From JALZMG01 sp963739975 (GTDB lineage Bacteria > Actinomycetota > Acidimicrobiia > Acidimicrobiales > Ilumatobacteraceae), in contig CAVUCK010000012.1 of assembly GCA_963739975.1 (NCBI GenBank), positions 186,001 to 250,000 of the forward strand: 64,000 bases of DNA, read 5' to 3'. The position numbers and the translations under genes are program-made. Positions 17,662 to 25,850 of the stretch are shown piece by piece (the first letter of the stretch is position 1; each line of letters starts with the position of its first letter). The notes under the pieces were generated by a model. It did no database searches and had not been told where the DNA came from. It saw only the letters and a list, made by a program, of their open reading frames with translations.

Positions 17662-18472
17662 ACAACTCGGGGTCGGTGCGGCAGATCTCCTGCCAGAGCG
17701 GCTGGAAGCTGAACCAGCCGGCCAGCGGGAACCCGGTCTGGGCTGCCGTGTACTCGGCGTACTCCTGGCGGATCTCCTTCGGCGTGCCGGCGGCCATCGC
17801 CATCAGCTGGGCCTGGCACGAGCGCTCCATCGACACGAACCAGAACACGGCCTCGTCGACGCTCTCGCCGACCGTGAAGAGCCCGTGGTTCTGGTGGATC
17901 GCCGCCTTGCCCGTGGGGAAGGCCGCCGCCAGCTCCTTGCCGGCGTCGACGTCGAACACCACTGCGCCGCCCTGCTCGGTGATCACCGTGTGGTCGCCGT
18001 AGAAGATGCAGGCGTCCTGCGTCAGCGGCGCCAGCGGGATCCCGAGCGAGGAGAACGACTTGCCGTAGGGCGAGTGCGAGTGGGCGGCGGCGACCACGTC
18101 GGGACGGGCCTGGTGGATGGCGCTGTGGATCACGAACGCCGCCCGGTTGACCGGTTGGTCGCCGTAGACCACGTCGCCCGAGTGGTTGACGAGGATCAGA
18201 TCGCTGACCCGCATGTGCCGGAAGCTGAGCCCGAACGGGTTGACCCAGAAGCAGTCGGGGAACTCGGGATCGCGCACCGTGATGTGGCCGGCGACGCCCT
18301 CGCCGAACCCGAAGCGCCCGAAGATGCGCAGCGCACCGGCCAGCTTCTGCTTGCGGTGCAGCCGCTCGTCCTCGACGCTCTCGAAGGACGGCGGCCCGGC
18401 AAGCTGCACGGCTTTGGGGGTCAGCGGCACCCCGTCGATGGAGCCCACAGCAACGTCTTCGATGACAGCCAT
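17654..18472 (-). CDS. class II aldolase/adducin-family protein
   Basis: A 272-residue protein of the class II aldolase (AraD/FucA) fold. AGHITVRDPEFPDCFWVNPFG, the zinc-binding AAAHSHSPYGKSF and later AIHQNHGLFTVGESV supply the three metal His residues. Bacterial members include sugar-phosphate aldolases and epimerases; this subgroup lacks a firm substrate. Start ATG 18472 has TAGCCT 6 nt upstream and no SD. It is the first gene of a likely operon with the EamA permease. Confidence 0.85.
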   Translation of the reverse strand: MAVIEDVAVGSIDGVPLTPKAVQLAGPPSFESVEDERLHRKQKLAGALRIFGRFGFGEGVAGHITVRDPEFPDCFWVNPFGLSFRHMRVSDLILVNHSGDVVYGDQPVNRAAFVIHSAIHQARPDVVAAAHSHSPYGKSFSSLGIPLAPLTQDACIFYGDHTVITEQGGAVVFDVDAGKELAAAFPTGKAAIHQNHGLFTVGESVDEAVFWFVSMERSCQAQLMAMAAGTPKEIRQEYAEYTAAQTGFPLAGWFSFQPLWQEICRTDPELFE

Positions 18473-18478
18473 CGGGCC

Positions 18479-18484
18479 AGGCTA
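18479..18484 (-). promoter_or_regulatory. -10 box (TAGCCT) of class II aldolase gene
   Basis: TAGCCT on the minus strand ending 6 nt before ATG 18472; no SD. Confidence 0.45.
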
Positions 18485-18503
18485 CGGGCGTCAACATGGG
18501 GAC

Positions 18504-18887
18504 GTGAACACGACGATCTCACCCCCGTCCATCGCCCCGCCGGCCGCCGCCTACGCCCACGGCGTGCTCAGCACGGGATCGGCCGAACTGCTGCACACCT
18601 CGGGGGTGGTCCCCGTTGGCCCCGACGGCATGGTGGCGACGACGCTGGACGAGCAGGCGGAGGCGGTGTGGGCCAACGTGGCGGCGATCCTCGACACCGC
18701 CGGCATGACGGCGACCGACATCGTGTCGGTGACGACCTATGTCGTGGCGGGGGAACCGCTGGGACCAGTGATGGCGGCCCGCGACCGGTTCATGCAGGGC
18801 CACTTGGCGGCGTCGACCCTGGTGACGGTCCCGGCCCTGGCGCGGCCGGAGTGGCGACTCGAGGTGGCGATCGTCGCCGCTCGGTGA
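18504..18887 (+). CDS. RidA-family protein
   Basis: A 127-residue YjgF/YER057c/UK114 fold protein: HTSGVVPVGPDG, QAEAVWANVAAILDTAGMTATDIV and VTTYVV. RidA members hydrolyse reactive enamine/imine intermediates from PLP enzymes, though the C-terminal Arg loop (here TLVTVPALARPEWRLEVAIVA) varies. GTG start at 18504 is chosen because the conserved region begins shortly after. Its stop lies 3 bp from the end of the convergent membrane-protein gene. Confidence 0.82.
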   Translation: MNTTISPPSIAPPAAAYAHGVLSTGSAELLHTSGVVPVGPDGMVATTLDEQAEAVWANVAAILDTAGMTATDIVSVTTYVVAGEPLGPVMAARDRFMQGHLAASTLVTVPALARPEWRLEVAIVAAR

Positions 18888-18890
18888 CGG

Positions 18891-19430
18891 TCAGCGGCGG
18901 CGGGTCGCCAGCGCCACGATCCCGCCGGCCAGCCCGGCCAGCGAGCCGATCAACACGATCGGCAGCCCGGCACCGATCGACACGTCGAAGAGCTCGGAGA
19001 GGTCGCTGACGTCGCGGAGGTCGGCGACCGATCCGAGGACGCAGATCGACGCCAGCACGACGGCGATGATGGCGATCGGCAGCAGGCGCTTGGCGAGCAA
19101 CGTGGTGATGCCGAAGGCCAAGACGGCTGCGCCGAGAACGGCGAAGAAGTACCCGTCGCTGGTCTCATCACCGACCTTCGTGAACCCGGTGATCGTCTCG
19201 CCGGCGATGGTGAACCACGGCAGGAAGCAGCCGACGATGGCCGCCGCCCCGCCGCCGATCATCAGCCAGGCACCGATGGGGCACGGCGGCGGTGGCGGCT
19301 TCGTCTGACCCCACGTGACGTTCGGCGGTGCCTGGTAGCTCGGTGGTGGCGGCGGGGCGGCGGCGCGGTCCGAGCCGTACGGGCCAGGCGGCGGGGGCGG
19401 GCCGGGCGGGGGTGGCGGCGTGGACGACAC
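18891..19430 (-). CDS. Pro-rich membrane protein, unknown function
   Basis: A 179-residue protein. Residues 1-50 are a Pro/Gly-rich cytoplasmic tail (several runs of Pro); then come four hydrophobic segments, including AWLMIGGGAAAIVGCFLPWF and PIVLIGSLAGLAGGIVALA. This tail-plus-four-helix layout is common in actinobacteria; no catalytic motif is visible. GTG start at 19430 follows a TACCAT box at 7 nt. Confidence 0.75.
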   Translation of the reverse strand: MSSTPPPPPGPPPPPGPYGSDRAAAPPPPPSYQAPPNVTWGQTKPPPPPCPIGAWLMIGGGAAAIVGCFLPWFTIAGETITGFTKVGDETSDGYFFAVLGAAVLAFGITTLLAKRLLPIAIIAVVLASICVLGSVADLRDVSDLSELFDVSIGAGLPIVLIGSLAGLAGGIVALATRRR

Positions 19431-19437
19431 GAGGGCG

Positions 19438-19443
19438 ATGGTA
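19438..19443 (-). promoter_or_regulatory. -10 box (TACCAT) of Pro-rich membrane protein gene
   Basis: TACCAT on the minus strand, 7 nt before GTG 19430, with no SD. Confidence 0.4.
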
Positions 19444-19472
19444 GGCGGTCGGCCCTTCCGGCACGGGGGACC

Positions 19473-19937
19473 TCACTCGCGATTGACGTCGGCGGCGACG
19501 ACCTCGATCTCGCCGTGCATGCCGAACGCGTAGTGGCCGGGCAGGTGGCAGGCCATCTCGACGACGCCGGGCTCGTCGAACACGAAGGACGTGACCCCCT
19601 GCTCGTCCGGGCCGACCGAGAGCTCGCCGTCGCGCGGCTCGTGCTCGCGCTCGGTGCCGTGGCGGTGGCGAGCGTGGACGTCTTCGGGACCGACGATCAG
19701 CTCGTGGTTGATCGGATCGGCGTTGCGCAGCACGAAGTGGACTTCGGTGCCCTCCACGACCCGCAGCTCGGCGGGCAGGAACCGGCTGTGCTCGACGTCG
19801 ACGACGACCGTCACCGGATCGGGCCCGAGGGCCTCGGCCGGCGGAGCGTCCCGGGTGGCGGCGACGGCGTAGCCGCCGGCGGTCACGGCGCCGGCGACCA
19901 GGACGCCGGCGCCGATCCGCAGCAGGGGAGTCCTCAT
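19473..19937 (-). CDS. exported cupredoxin (type-1 copper protein)
   Basis: A 154-residue protein with an N-terminal signal or anchor (LLRIGAGVLVAGAVTAGGYA) and one cupredoxin domain. Likely copper ligands are His in DPINHELIV and Cys, His and Met in MACHLPGHYAFGMHG. The loop between them carries an unusual His/Arg/Glu-rich insert (HARHRHGTEREHE). It is probably an extracytoplasmic electron carrier or copper-binding protein. Its ATG overlaps the stop of the DUF2330 gene (ATGA), so the two are coupled. Confidence 0.82.
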   Translation of the reverse strand: MRTPLLRIGAGVLVAGAVTAGGYAVAATRDAPPAEALGPDPVTVVVDVEHSRFLPAELRVVEGTEVHFVLRNADPINHELIVGPEDVHARHRHGTEREHEPRDGELSVGPDEQGVTSFVFDEPGVVEMACHLPGHYAFGMHGEIEVVAADVNRE

Positions 19938-20974
19938 GGCGTGGTCCGCGTGCGGCCGACGACGGCCCACCCGGCGACGAGGGCGAGGCCGGCGGCGCCG
20001 CCCGCACCGATCGGCCACCACGGGGCGCCCGGTGCCGGGGGGCGCACCGGGACGGCGGATGCCGGTCCGATGCCGGCGTCGACGATCGACGGCTCGTCGC
20101 CGTCGTCGACGGAGACCGCGAGGTCGTAGTCGAGGTCGCCGGCATCGGCGTCGAGCTGGAGGTACGACAGCCACATGTCCGACGGCACCCACTCCATGCC
20201 GACATCGGAGCGGAGGTCGGTGAGCAAGGACGAGGACGCCGACGCGCTGCGCTCGACGCTCAGCCCCGGCCCGCCGGCGAGCAGCTCGGGCTGCTGGTCG
20301 GTGAGCAGGAACACGTCGGCCTCGACGCGGCGGTCGTCCTCGAGGCCGAGGCCGAGGATGCGCACGGGCACCCACGGGTCGTCGGTCGGGATGGTGGCCA
20401 TGATCGGCGTGCTGTCGCCGGCGCCCTGGCCGAGCTCCCGGGCCCGCTGGGCGTCGAACTTGGCGGCCATGAACACGGGGCTGCGCTCGGCGTAGTAGTC
20501 GAGGACCTCGGGCGCGTCGGGCGGCAGGAAGAACCCGTTCTCCAATGCCCACTGGCCGACCTCGTCGCCACCGCCCTTGAGGACCGTGATGTCGAGGGCG
20601 TCGATCTCGGTCTCCAGCACGATCTCGACGTCGGCGCCGGCGGCGGTCGTGGCCTCGGCAGACTCCTCGGCGGGCGCCGGTGGGGCGACCTCCTGGGCCA
20701 GCCGCTGCAGCGTCCAGTCGCCGCCCCGTTCGACGGCCGTCGGAACGTCGGGCAGCGGCACGATCGAGCCGACCGACTCGCCCTCGCCGGTGAACTCGAA
20801 CGACGTGACGTAGCGCTCGACGCCGTCGTGGTAGGCGGCCAGCGTCGTCGTGCGGACGAGCTGGATCGTGCCGTTCTCGCCGACGAGTCCGCCGCAGGCG
20901 TCGGCGACCCCCGGCGCGAGCACCGCCACGGGTGCCGACAAGACGATGGTGGTGATGGCCGTTCGGCGTCGCAT
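19934..20974 (-). CDS. DUF2330 membrane-anchored exported protein
   Basis: A 346-residue protein with a signal peptide ending before ADACGGLV, a conserved N-terminal Cys region typical of DUF2330, a large extracellular domain, and a C-terminal TM helix (WWPIGAGGAAGLALVAGWAVVG). The function of the family is unknown. Start ATG 20974 begins a clear signal peptide (MRRRTAITTIVLSAPVAVLA); a longer frame runs back into the palindromic repeat at 21014. It overlaps the cupredoxin gene by ATGA, which links the two exported proteins. Confidence 0.8.
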   Translation of the reverse strand: MRRRTAITTIVLSAPVAVLAPGVADACGGLVGENGTIQLVRTTTLAAYHDGVERYVTSFEFTGEGESVGSIVPLPDVPTAVERGGDWTLQRLAQEVAPPAPAEESAEATTAAGADVEIVLETEIDALDITVLKGGGDEVGQWALENGFFLPPDAPEVLDYYAERSPVFMAAKFDAQRARELGQGAGDSTPIMATIPTDDPWVPVRILGLGLEDDRRVEADVFLLTDQQPELLAGGPGLSVERSASASSSLLTDLRSDVGMEWVPSDMWLSYLQLDADAGDLDYDLAVSVDDGDEPSIVDAGIGPASAVPVRPPAPGAPWWPIGAGGAAGLALVAGWAVVGRTRTTP

Positions 20975-21013
20975 GCCCGATGTGACGCCCGTCGCCCCCC
21001 GCCCGGTTCCCAT

Positions 21014-21098
21014 CCATCGGAGGGTTTGCGTGCACCCGAGGGTTTCCGTCACCGGGGCCGGTACGGAAACCCTCCGGTGCCGCGAAACCCTCGGATGG
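21014..21098. repeat. 85-bp four-arm palindromic repeat, copy B
   Basis: Same architecture as copy A: outer CCATCGGAGGGTTT/AAACCCTCGGATGG, inner GCACCCGAGGGTTT/AAACCCTCCGGTGC, 4-nt spacers, 21-nt centre. It ends 1 nt before the stop codon of the LigD-like gene at 21100. Confidence 0.9.
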
Positions 21099-21099
21099 C

Positions 21100-22128
21100 T
21101 CAGTCGTCGGGGCGCTTGCGGCTGGGGTTCACGCGGCGGGCTTCGTCGGGCATCTTCGGGTAGACGGGTGGCCACGGGGCGTCGGGGATGCCGTTGGCGA
21201 GGTCGGCGCGGTAGCGGTCGACGAGCGGGGTGATCGACTGCGGCTCGTCGTCGATCGCCGCCCACGGATCGCCGTCGGCGGCGACGCGCGCCGGGACCGT
21301 CGCCAGCGTCAGGTGGTCGGGGTGGATGGCCGGCAGCTCGTCCCAGCGGAACGGCGTCGACACCTGGGCGCCGACCCGGGAGCGCACGCACCAGGCGCCG
21401 AACACGGTCTTGTGCGGGGCGTTCTGGTTGAAGTCGATGAACACCCGCGCCCCCCGCTCCTCCTTCCACCACTTGGCCGTGATCAGTTCTGGGCGGCGTT
21501 CCTCCATCGCCCGCGCCACGGCGACTGCCGCCTGGCGCACGCCGAACGAGTCCCACCCCGGCTCGACGCGCACGTACAGGTGCAACCCGCGGTTGCCGGT
21601 GGTCTTCGGGTAGGCCGTGATCCCTTCCTCGGCGAGGTATGTCCGCACCTCGGCCGCCGACTCACGCACCATCTCGAACGTCACGCCCGGCGACGGGTCG
21701 ATGTCGATGCGCAGCTCGTCCGTGTTGGCGGGGTCCGACGCCCGGTACGGCCACGGGTGGAAGCCGAGGCAGCCCTGGTTGGCGGCCCACAGCACGTGGG
21801 CAAGGTCGGCCATCACGATCGCTCGCGACTCGGTGCCGTTGACCGTCGCCACGGTCGTCGTCTCCAGCCAGTCCGGCGCCGACTCGGGGATCCGCTTCTG
21901 GAAGAACGACTGGCCGGTGACCCCGTTCGGGAACCGCTGCAGCAGCGTCGGCCGGTCGCGCACAGTGCGCATCAGCGCGTCGCCGACGGCCACGTAGTAC
22001 CGGGCCAGGTCGAGCTTCGTCTCGCCGTGCTCCGGGAACATCACCTTGCCCGGGCTGCTGATGGCGACCGACCGTCCGGCGACCTCGAGCTCGACCGGCT
22101 CCCCGTGTGCGTTCCGTGCCGCAGCCAC
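21100..22128 (-). CDS. stand-alone LigD-type polymerase (PolDom) protein
   Basis: A 342-residue protein equal to the archaeo-eukaryotic primase-like polymerase domain of LigD. It shows ISSPGKVMFPEHGETK, DELRIDIDPSPG with the catalytic Asp pair, TGNRGLHLYVRV, and VFIDFNQNAPHKTVFG. Such domains add ribonucleotides at ends during Ku-dependent non-homologous end joining. The ligase and nuclease modules and Ku are not in the window. I prefer GTG 22128, preceded at 8 nt by TACGGT; GTG/ATG positions up to 22185 are possible and would overlap the divergent gene. Confidence 0.88.
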   Translation of the reverse strand: MAAARNAHGEPVELEVAGRSVAISSPGKVMFPEHGETKLDLARYYVAVGDALMRTVRDRPTLLQRFPNGVTGQSFFQKRIPESAPDWLETTTVATVNGTESRAIVMADLAHVLWAANQGCLGFHPWPYRASDPANTDELRIDIDPSPGVTFEMVRESAAEVRTYLAEEGITAYPKTTGNRGLHLYVRVEPGWDSFGVRQAAVAVARAMEERRPELITAKWWKEERGARVFIDFNQNAPHKTVFGAWCVRSRVGAQVSTPFRWDELPAIHPDHLTLATVPARVAADGDPWAAIDDEPQSITPLVDRYRADLANGIPDAPWPPVYPKMPDEARRVNPSRKRPDD

Positions 22129-22136
22129 GGCACCCG

Positions 22137-22142
22137 ACCGTA
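22137..22142 (-). promoter_or_regulatory. -10 box (TACGGT) of LigD-like gene
   Basis: TACGGT on the minus strand, 8 nt before GTG 22128; this decides the start over the longer reading. Confidence 0.4.
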
Positions 22143-22177
22143 CTGTCGGCGCCGATCGGCCGTGCCAGTGTGTCGCC

Positions 22178-23143
22178 GTGGCCACGTCGATCGAGCACCA
22201 GCTCGACGAGCTGTTCGACCGCCCGGTCGACGAGGGCGTCTCGCTGGCGTTCGTCCTGATGCGCGGCGGCGAGCTGGTCGCCGAGCGCTACGGCGTGCAG
22301 CCCGGCAACCTGTTCGCGCCCGACGAGGCGGCCGTCACGGCCGAGACGCCGCTGATCTCGTGGAGCACGGCGAAGTCGATGGTCCACGCCGCCGTCGGCA
22401 TCCTGGTCGCCGACGGGCGCCTCGACCCGGCCGATCCGGCTCCGGTCCCGTCGTGGGCCGGCACGGAGAAGGCGGCGATCACGGTGCTCGACCTGCTGGA
22501 GATGCGCCCGGGACTGCGCTTCCTCGAGGACTACGTCGACGGCACGACGTCGAACGCCATCGACATGCTGTTCGGGGCCGGCTCGGCCGACCACGCCGCG
22601 TACGCCGCTGCGCTGCCGCTCGACCACCCGCCCGGGACCGTCTGGAACTACTCGTCGGGCACGACGAACATCATCTGCCGCATCGTCGGCGACATCGTCG
22701 GTGGCGGCGAGGCCGGCATGCGGGCATTCCTCGACCAGCGACTGTTCGGGCCGGCCGGGATGTTCGACGCCGAGCCCTCGTTCGACGCCGCCGGCACCTG
22801 GGTCGGGTCGTCGTACGTGAACGCCCCGGCCCGCCAGTTCGCCCGGTTCGGGGAGCTGTACCGCCGCGACGGCGTTGTCGGCGGGGAGCGGATCCTGCCC
22901 GCCGGCTGGCTGGACCACGCCCGCACGACCATCGCCCGCGACCCCGAGACCGGCGTCGGCTACGGCCGGCACTGGTGGACGTGGCCGGACCAACCCGGAT
23001 CGCTGGCCGCCCACGGCTACGAGGGTCAGTACGTCATCGTGCTGCCCGAGCACGAGGCGGTGCTGGTCCATCTCGGCAAGACCGACGCCAGCGTCCGCGA
23101 CCGCCTGGTCGCCCGGCTGCGCCGAATCATCGGCGAACTCTGA
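22178..23143 (+). CDS. serine hydrolase of the beta-lactamase/esterase family
   Basis: A 321-residue protein of the class C beta-lactamase/penicillin-binding fold. SWSTAKSMVH holds the SxxK catalytic pair, VWNYSSGTTN the YxS(N) motif, and a C-terminal HGYEGQYVIVLP region replaces the KTG strand (HGY form, typical of esterase-like members). There is no signal peptide, so an intracellular esterase or amide hydrolase is more likely than antibiotic resistance. GTG start at 22178 is close to the conserved N-terminus. Confidence 0.85.
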   Translation: MATSIEHQLDELFDRPVDEGVSLAFVLMRGGELVAERYGVQPGNLFAPDEAAVTAETPLISWSTAKSMVHAAVGILVADGRLDPADPAPVPSWAGTEKAAITVLDLLEMRPGLRFLEDYVDGTTSNAIDMLFGAGSADHAAYAAALPLDHPPGTVWNYSSGTTNIICRIVGDIVGGGEAGMRAFLDQRLFGPAGMFDAEPSFDAAGTWVGSSYVNAPARQFARFGELYRRDGVVGGERILPAGWLDHARTTIARDPETGVGYGRHWWTWPDQPGSLAAHGYEGQYVIVLPEHEAVLVHLGKTDASVRDRLVARLRRIIGEL

Positions 23144-23183
23144 AGCACCGTGGTGCTGGTCAACGGACTGGACTCAGACGACT

Positions 23184-23227
23184 TACGCTTTGGCCCCCGA
23201 CCGCAGTAGCGGTGCTTGGTCAGGTCG
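23184..23227. repeat. interspersed repeat, R3 copy 2
   Basis: Matches 12728-12770 over TACGCTT, GGCCCCC, GACCGCAG, TGGTCAGGTCG. It lies shortly after the stop of the serine hydrolase gene and is followed by an inverted partial R2 repeat (23243-23282). Confidence 0.6.
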
Positions 23228-23242
23228 AGCGCCAGCGAGACA

Positions 23243-23282
23243 CAGCCGAGTGAGCGGAGTCTTCGGAGCGAACGAGGCCATC
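23243..23282 (-). repeat. interspersed repeat R2, partial inverted copy
   Basis: Reverse complement of the left end of the copies at 43428 and 46756: TGAGCGGAGTCTTCGGAGCG followed by AACGAGGCCATC. It sits directly upstream of the flippase-like gene. Confidence 0.7.
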
Positions 23283-23291
23283 ATTACGTCC

Positions 23292-24539
23292 GTGACCGAC
23301 GACGCCGGACTGCGCCGTCTCCCGGGGACTCTCGAGACGGGGGAGCTGCCGCCGATCGAGCGCGACCCGTCCCAGCCCGTCCGGCGCAAGCGCGTCCGCC
23401 CGGTCCGTCTGACCATCAAGGTCCTGCTGGTCGTCGCCGTCGTCTACTTCCTCGTCATCCCGCTGATCCCCGATCTGCGCGACGCCCTGACGGATCTCAA
23501 CCAGGTCCGGCCGATCTACCTGGTGCTGGGCGTCGGGCTGCAACTGGCGTGCTGGTTCTGCTACGCCCTGCTGACGAAGTCGGCGCTCGGGGAGGTCGGC
23601 AAGCAGATCAGCTCGATGCGGATGTTCCGCATCCAGATGAGCAGCAAGGCGCTCGGCAACATCGTCCCGGGGGGCAGCGCCGCCGGTTCCGCGCTCGGGT
23701 ACCGGCTGCTCACGCTGTCAGGGATCAGCGGCCCCGACGCCGGGTTCGCGCTGGCGACGGCCGGCCTCGGATCGGCCGTCGTGCTCAACCTGATCTTCTG
23801 GCTGGCGCTGCTGGTCTCGATCCCGATCCGTGGCGTCAACCCGCTCTACGCGTCCGTGGCGCTGGTCGGCCTCGGCATGATGGTGGTGGTCGCCCTGCTC
23901 GTCGTCGGCGTGCAGCACGGCCAGGGGCGGGCCGAGACGTTCCTGCGCTGGCTGGCTCGGAAGCTCCACTTCAACGGCGACCAGGCCGCCGCCGCGCTGC
24001 GCCAGATCGGGACCCGGCTGGAGGACCTGATCGCCGATCGCCAGCTGCTCAAGCGCGTCGTGCTGTGGGCGTCGTTGAACTGGCTGCTCGACGCGGCGTC
24101 GCTGTGGGTCTTCGTCTGGGCGTTCGGGGGCACACTCGACGTCGACGCTCTGCTGGTCGCGTTCGGGCTGGCCAACGTCGCCGCGGTCATCCCGATCACG
24201 CCCGGCGGGCTGGGCATCGTGGAGGGCATCTACATCCCGACGCTGGTCGGGTTCGGGCTGACCCGGCAGACGGCGACGCTCGGGGTGGCCGCCTACCGCC
24301 TGGCCCAGTTCTGGTTCCCGATCCTGTTCGGCGGCCTGATCTACGCCTCGCTGCGCGTCGGCCCGTGGTCGATCGAGCGGCGCGAGCGGCTCGACCGGCT
24401 GCGTGACATCGCCCAGCGCGAGACGACCGAGAGCGAGCGGCGGATCGACTTCGCGCTGCGCCACTGGCCGCGCCACCGACCGGACGAGCCTGGTGACGCC
24501 GATGTGCCCGAGCACTCCGACCAGCACTCCGACCGCTAA
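23292..24539 (+). CDS. lysylphosphatidylglycerol-synthase-TM-like flippase family protein
   Basis: A 415-residue integral membrane protein of the UPF0104/COG0392 family (the TM domain found in MprF-type proteins). About 8-10 helices are visible; IVPGGSAAGSALGYRLL and the late AVIPITPGGLGIVEG are the two GG-containing family motifs. Related proteins flip or bind lipids, but no synthase domain is attached here. A basic cytoplasmic N-terminus (VRRKRVRPVRLTIK) and a His-rich tail flank the core. GTG start at 23292 is the first reasonable start after the repeats. Confidence 0.82.
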   Translation: MTDDAGLRRLPGTLETGELPPIERDPSQPVRRKRVRPVRLTIKVLLVVAVVYFLVIPLIPDLRDALTDLNQVRPIYLVLGVGLQLACWFCYALLTKSALGEVGKQISSMRMFRIQMSSKALGNIVPGGSAAGSALGYRLLTLSGISGPDAGFALATAGLGSAVVLNLIFWLALLVSIPIRGVNPLYASVALVGLGMMVVVALLVVGVQHGQGRAETFLRWLARKLHFNGDQAAAALRQIGTRLEDLIADRQLLKRVVLWASLNWLLDAASLWVFVWAFGGTLDVDALLVAFGLANVAAVIPITPGGLGIVEGIYIPTLVGFGLTRQTATLGVAAYRLAQFWFPILFGGLIYASLRVGPWSIERRERLDRLRDIAQRETTESERRIDFALRHWPRHRPDEPGDADVPEHSDQHSDR

Positions 24540-24542
24540 CTT
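24537..24542 (+). promoter_or_regulatory. -10 box (TAACTT) of MaoC gene
   Basis: TAACTT lies 7 nt before ATG 24550 and includes the TAA stop of the preceding gene; no SD. Confidence 0.45.
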
Positions 24543-24549
24543 CCGCGCC

Positions 24550-25062
24550 ATGACGGTCCATGAGCGCCCGTTCGGGCGCCACCTCGAGGACTTCGTCGTC
24601 GGCGACGTGTACCGGCACTGGCCGGGCAAGACGATCACGGAGTACGACGACCACCTGTTCTGCATGATCACGATGAACCACCACCCGCTGCACACCAACG
24701 ACTGGTACGCCGGACAGAGCGTGCAGGGGCGCAACGTGGTCGTCGGCAACCTCGTGTACTCGCTGGTGCTCGGGATGAGCGTGCCCGACGTCAGCGGGGC
24801 GGCGATCGCCAACCTCGAGGTGGAGACGTTGCAGCACAAGTTCCCGACGTTCCACGGCGACACGATCCACGCCGAGACGCGCGTGCTGGACGTCAAGGAG
24901 TCGACGTCGAAGCCGGACCGGGGGGTCGTCACCGTGGAGACGAAGGGCTTCAACCAGGACGGCAAGGAGGTCTGCTACTTCCGCCGCCGCCTGCTGGCCT
25001 GGAAGCGCGACGCCGCCCCGCCGCGCCAGCGCCCCTACGACGTCGACGCCGCCTGGGACTGA
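24550..25062 (+). CDS. MaoC-family (R)-specific enoyl-CoA hydratase-like protein
   Basis: A 170-residue hot-dog-fold protein. FCMITMNHHPLHTNDWYA contains the catalytic His of the MaoC hydratase motif (N-H-x-P-L-H-x-N), followed by VVVGNLVYSLVLG. It likely hydrates or dehydrates acyl-CoA substrates, as in beta-methylmalyl-CoA/mesaconyl-CoA-type hydratases that pair with HpcH-type lyases; two such lyase genes lie 6 kb away. The leaderless-type start at 24550 is supported by TAACTT. Confidence 0.87.
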   Translation: MTVHERPFGRHLEDFVVGDVYRHWPGKTITEYDDHLFCMITMNHHPLHTNDWYAGQSVQGRNVVVGNLVYSLVLGMSVPDVSGAAIANLEVETLQHKFPTFHGDTIHAETRVLDVKESTSKPDRGVVTVETKGFNQDGKEVCYFRRRLLAWKRDAAPPRQRPYDVDAAWD

Positions 25063-25069
25063 CCCCCAC

Positions 25070-25154
25070 CCATCCGAGAGTTTGCCTGCATCCGAGGGTT
25101 TCATGCGCCCAAGGGGCGCACGAAACCCTCCGGTGCAGCGAAACCCTCGGATGG
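25070..25154. repeat. 85-bp four-arm palindromic repeat, copy C
   Basis: Outer CCATCCGAGAGTTT/AAACCCTCGGATGG, inner GCATCCGAGGGTTT/AAACCCTCCGGTGC, 4-nt spacers and a 21-nt centre. It fills the gap between the convergent MaoC and DM13 genes, ending 1 nt from the DM13 stop codon. Confidence 0.9.
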
Positions 25155-25155
25155 G

Positions 25156-25833
25156 TCAGGTCGGGAGGCTGACGGCGCCGAAGGCGCTGTCGAAGCGGTC
25201 GCACCAGATGACCAGGCTCTGGTAGCGGGCCAGGTCGGTGCCGGGCGGGATCTCGTAGTTCTGGTTGCCGAGGTTGCCCTGCAGGCCGCCGAGGTTGACG
25301 TGGTCGTCGTCGAACGCCTGCTCCGGACCGTCAACCGTGTTGGTCGACAGGTACACGTACACGTCGGGGCCCTGATCGGTGGCGAGGTTCTCGATGCGGG
25401 CGAAGCGCCGTCCGTCGGCGTCCTCGAGCAGCACCAGCGAGCCCGAGGTCCCGTGGTCGAGCGAGACGAACATCTGCGCTGGCGGGGGCGCCACGGTCGT
25501 TGCCGGCACGGTCGTCGTTGTGGTGGTGGTCGACGACGTCGTCGTGGGCTCGGTCGTCGTCGCCTCGGCCGTGGTGGTCGGCGGGCTGGTGGTCGGCCGG
25601 GACGTCGTCGGCGCCGGCGAGGTCGTGGTCGGTGCGGCCGCCACCGGGATCGGTGCGGCGCCGACCGGCGCTGCCTCGTCCACGGTCTTGTCGACGAACA
25701 GCTTCCACGGCTGGAAGTACGCCATGGCGACGATGACCAGCACCACCAGCGGGGCGCCGATCCCGACCACCCAGTGCCAGCGGCGGCGCGGTCGGTCCTC
25801 GTCGGGCCGCGCCGGGTCAAGGGGTTCACCCAC
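25156..25833 (-). CDS. membrane-anchored DM13-domain protein
   Basis: A 225-residue protein: short basic cytoplasmic tail, one TM helix (VVGIGAPLVVLVIVAMAYF, about residues 22-40), a long Thr/Pro-rich extracellular linker (about residues 65-120), and a C-terminal DM13 domain (HGTSGSLVLLEDADGRRFAR, VNLGGLQGNLGNQNYEIPPG, VIWCDRF with the conserved Cys). DM13 domains are linked to redox or electron-transfer roles. GTG start with a GAGGAA SD. It follows the histidine kinase by 17 bp and is probably the third gene of the response-regulator operon. Confidence 0.85.
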   Translation of the reverse strand: MGEPLDPARPDEDRPRRRWHWVVGIGAPLVVLVIVAMAYFQPWKLFVDKTVDEAAPVGAAPIPVAAAPTTTSPAPTTSRPTTSPPTTTAEATTTEPTTTSSTTTTTTTVPATTVAPPPAQMFVSLDHGTSGSLVLLEDADGRRFARIENLATDQGPDVYVYLSTNTVDGPEQAFDDDHVNLGGLQGNLGNQNYEIPPGTDLARYQSLVIWCDRFDSAFGAVSLPT

Positions 25834-25850
25834 GGTTGGTTCCTCTCGGT

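Noticed and set aside
22185..22185. Longest start for the LigD-like gene
   Set aside because: It would overlap the divergent serine hydrolase start and has no box or SD; GTG 22128 has TACGGT at 8 nt.
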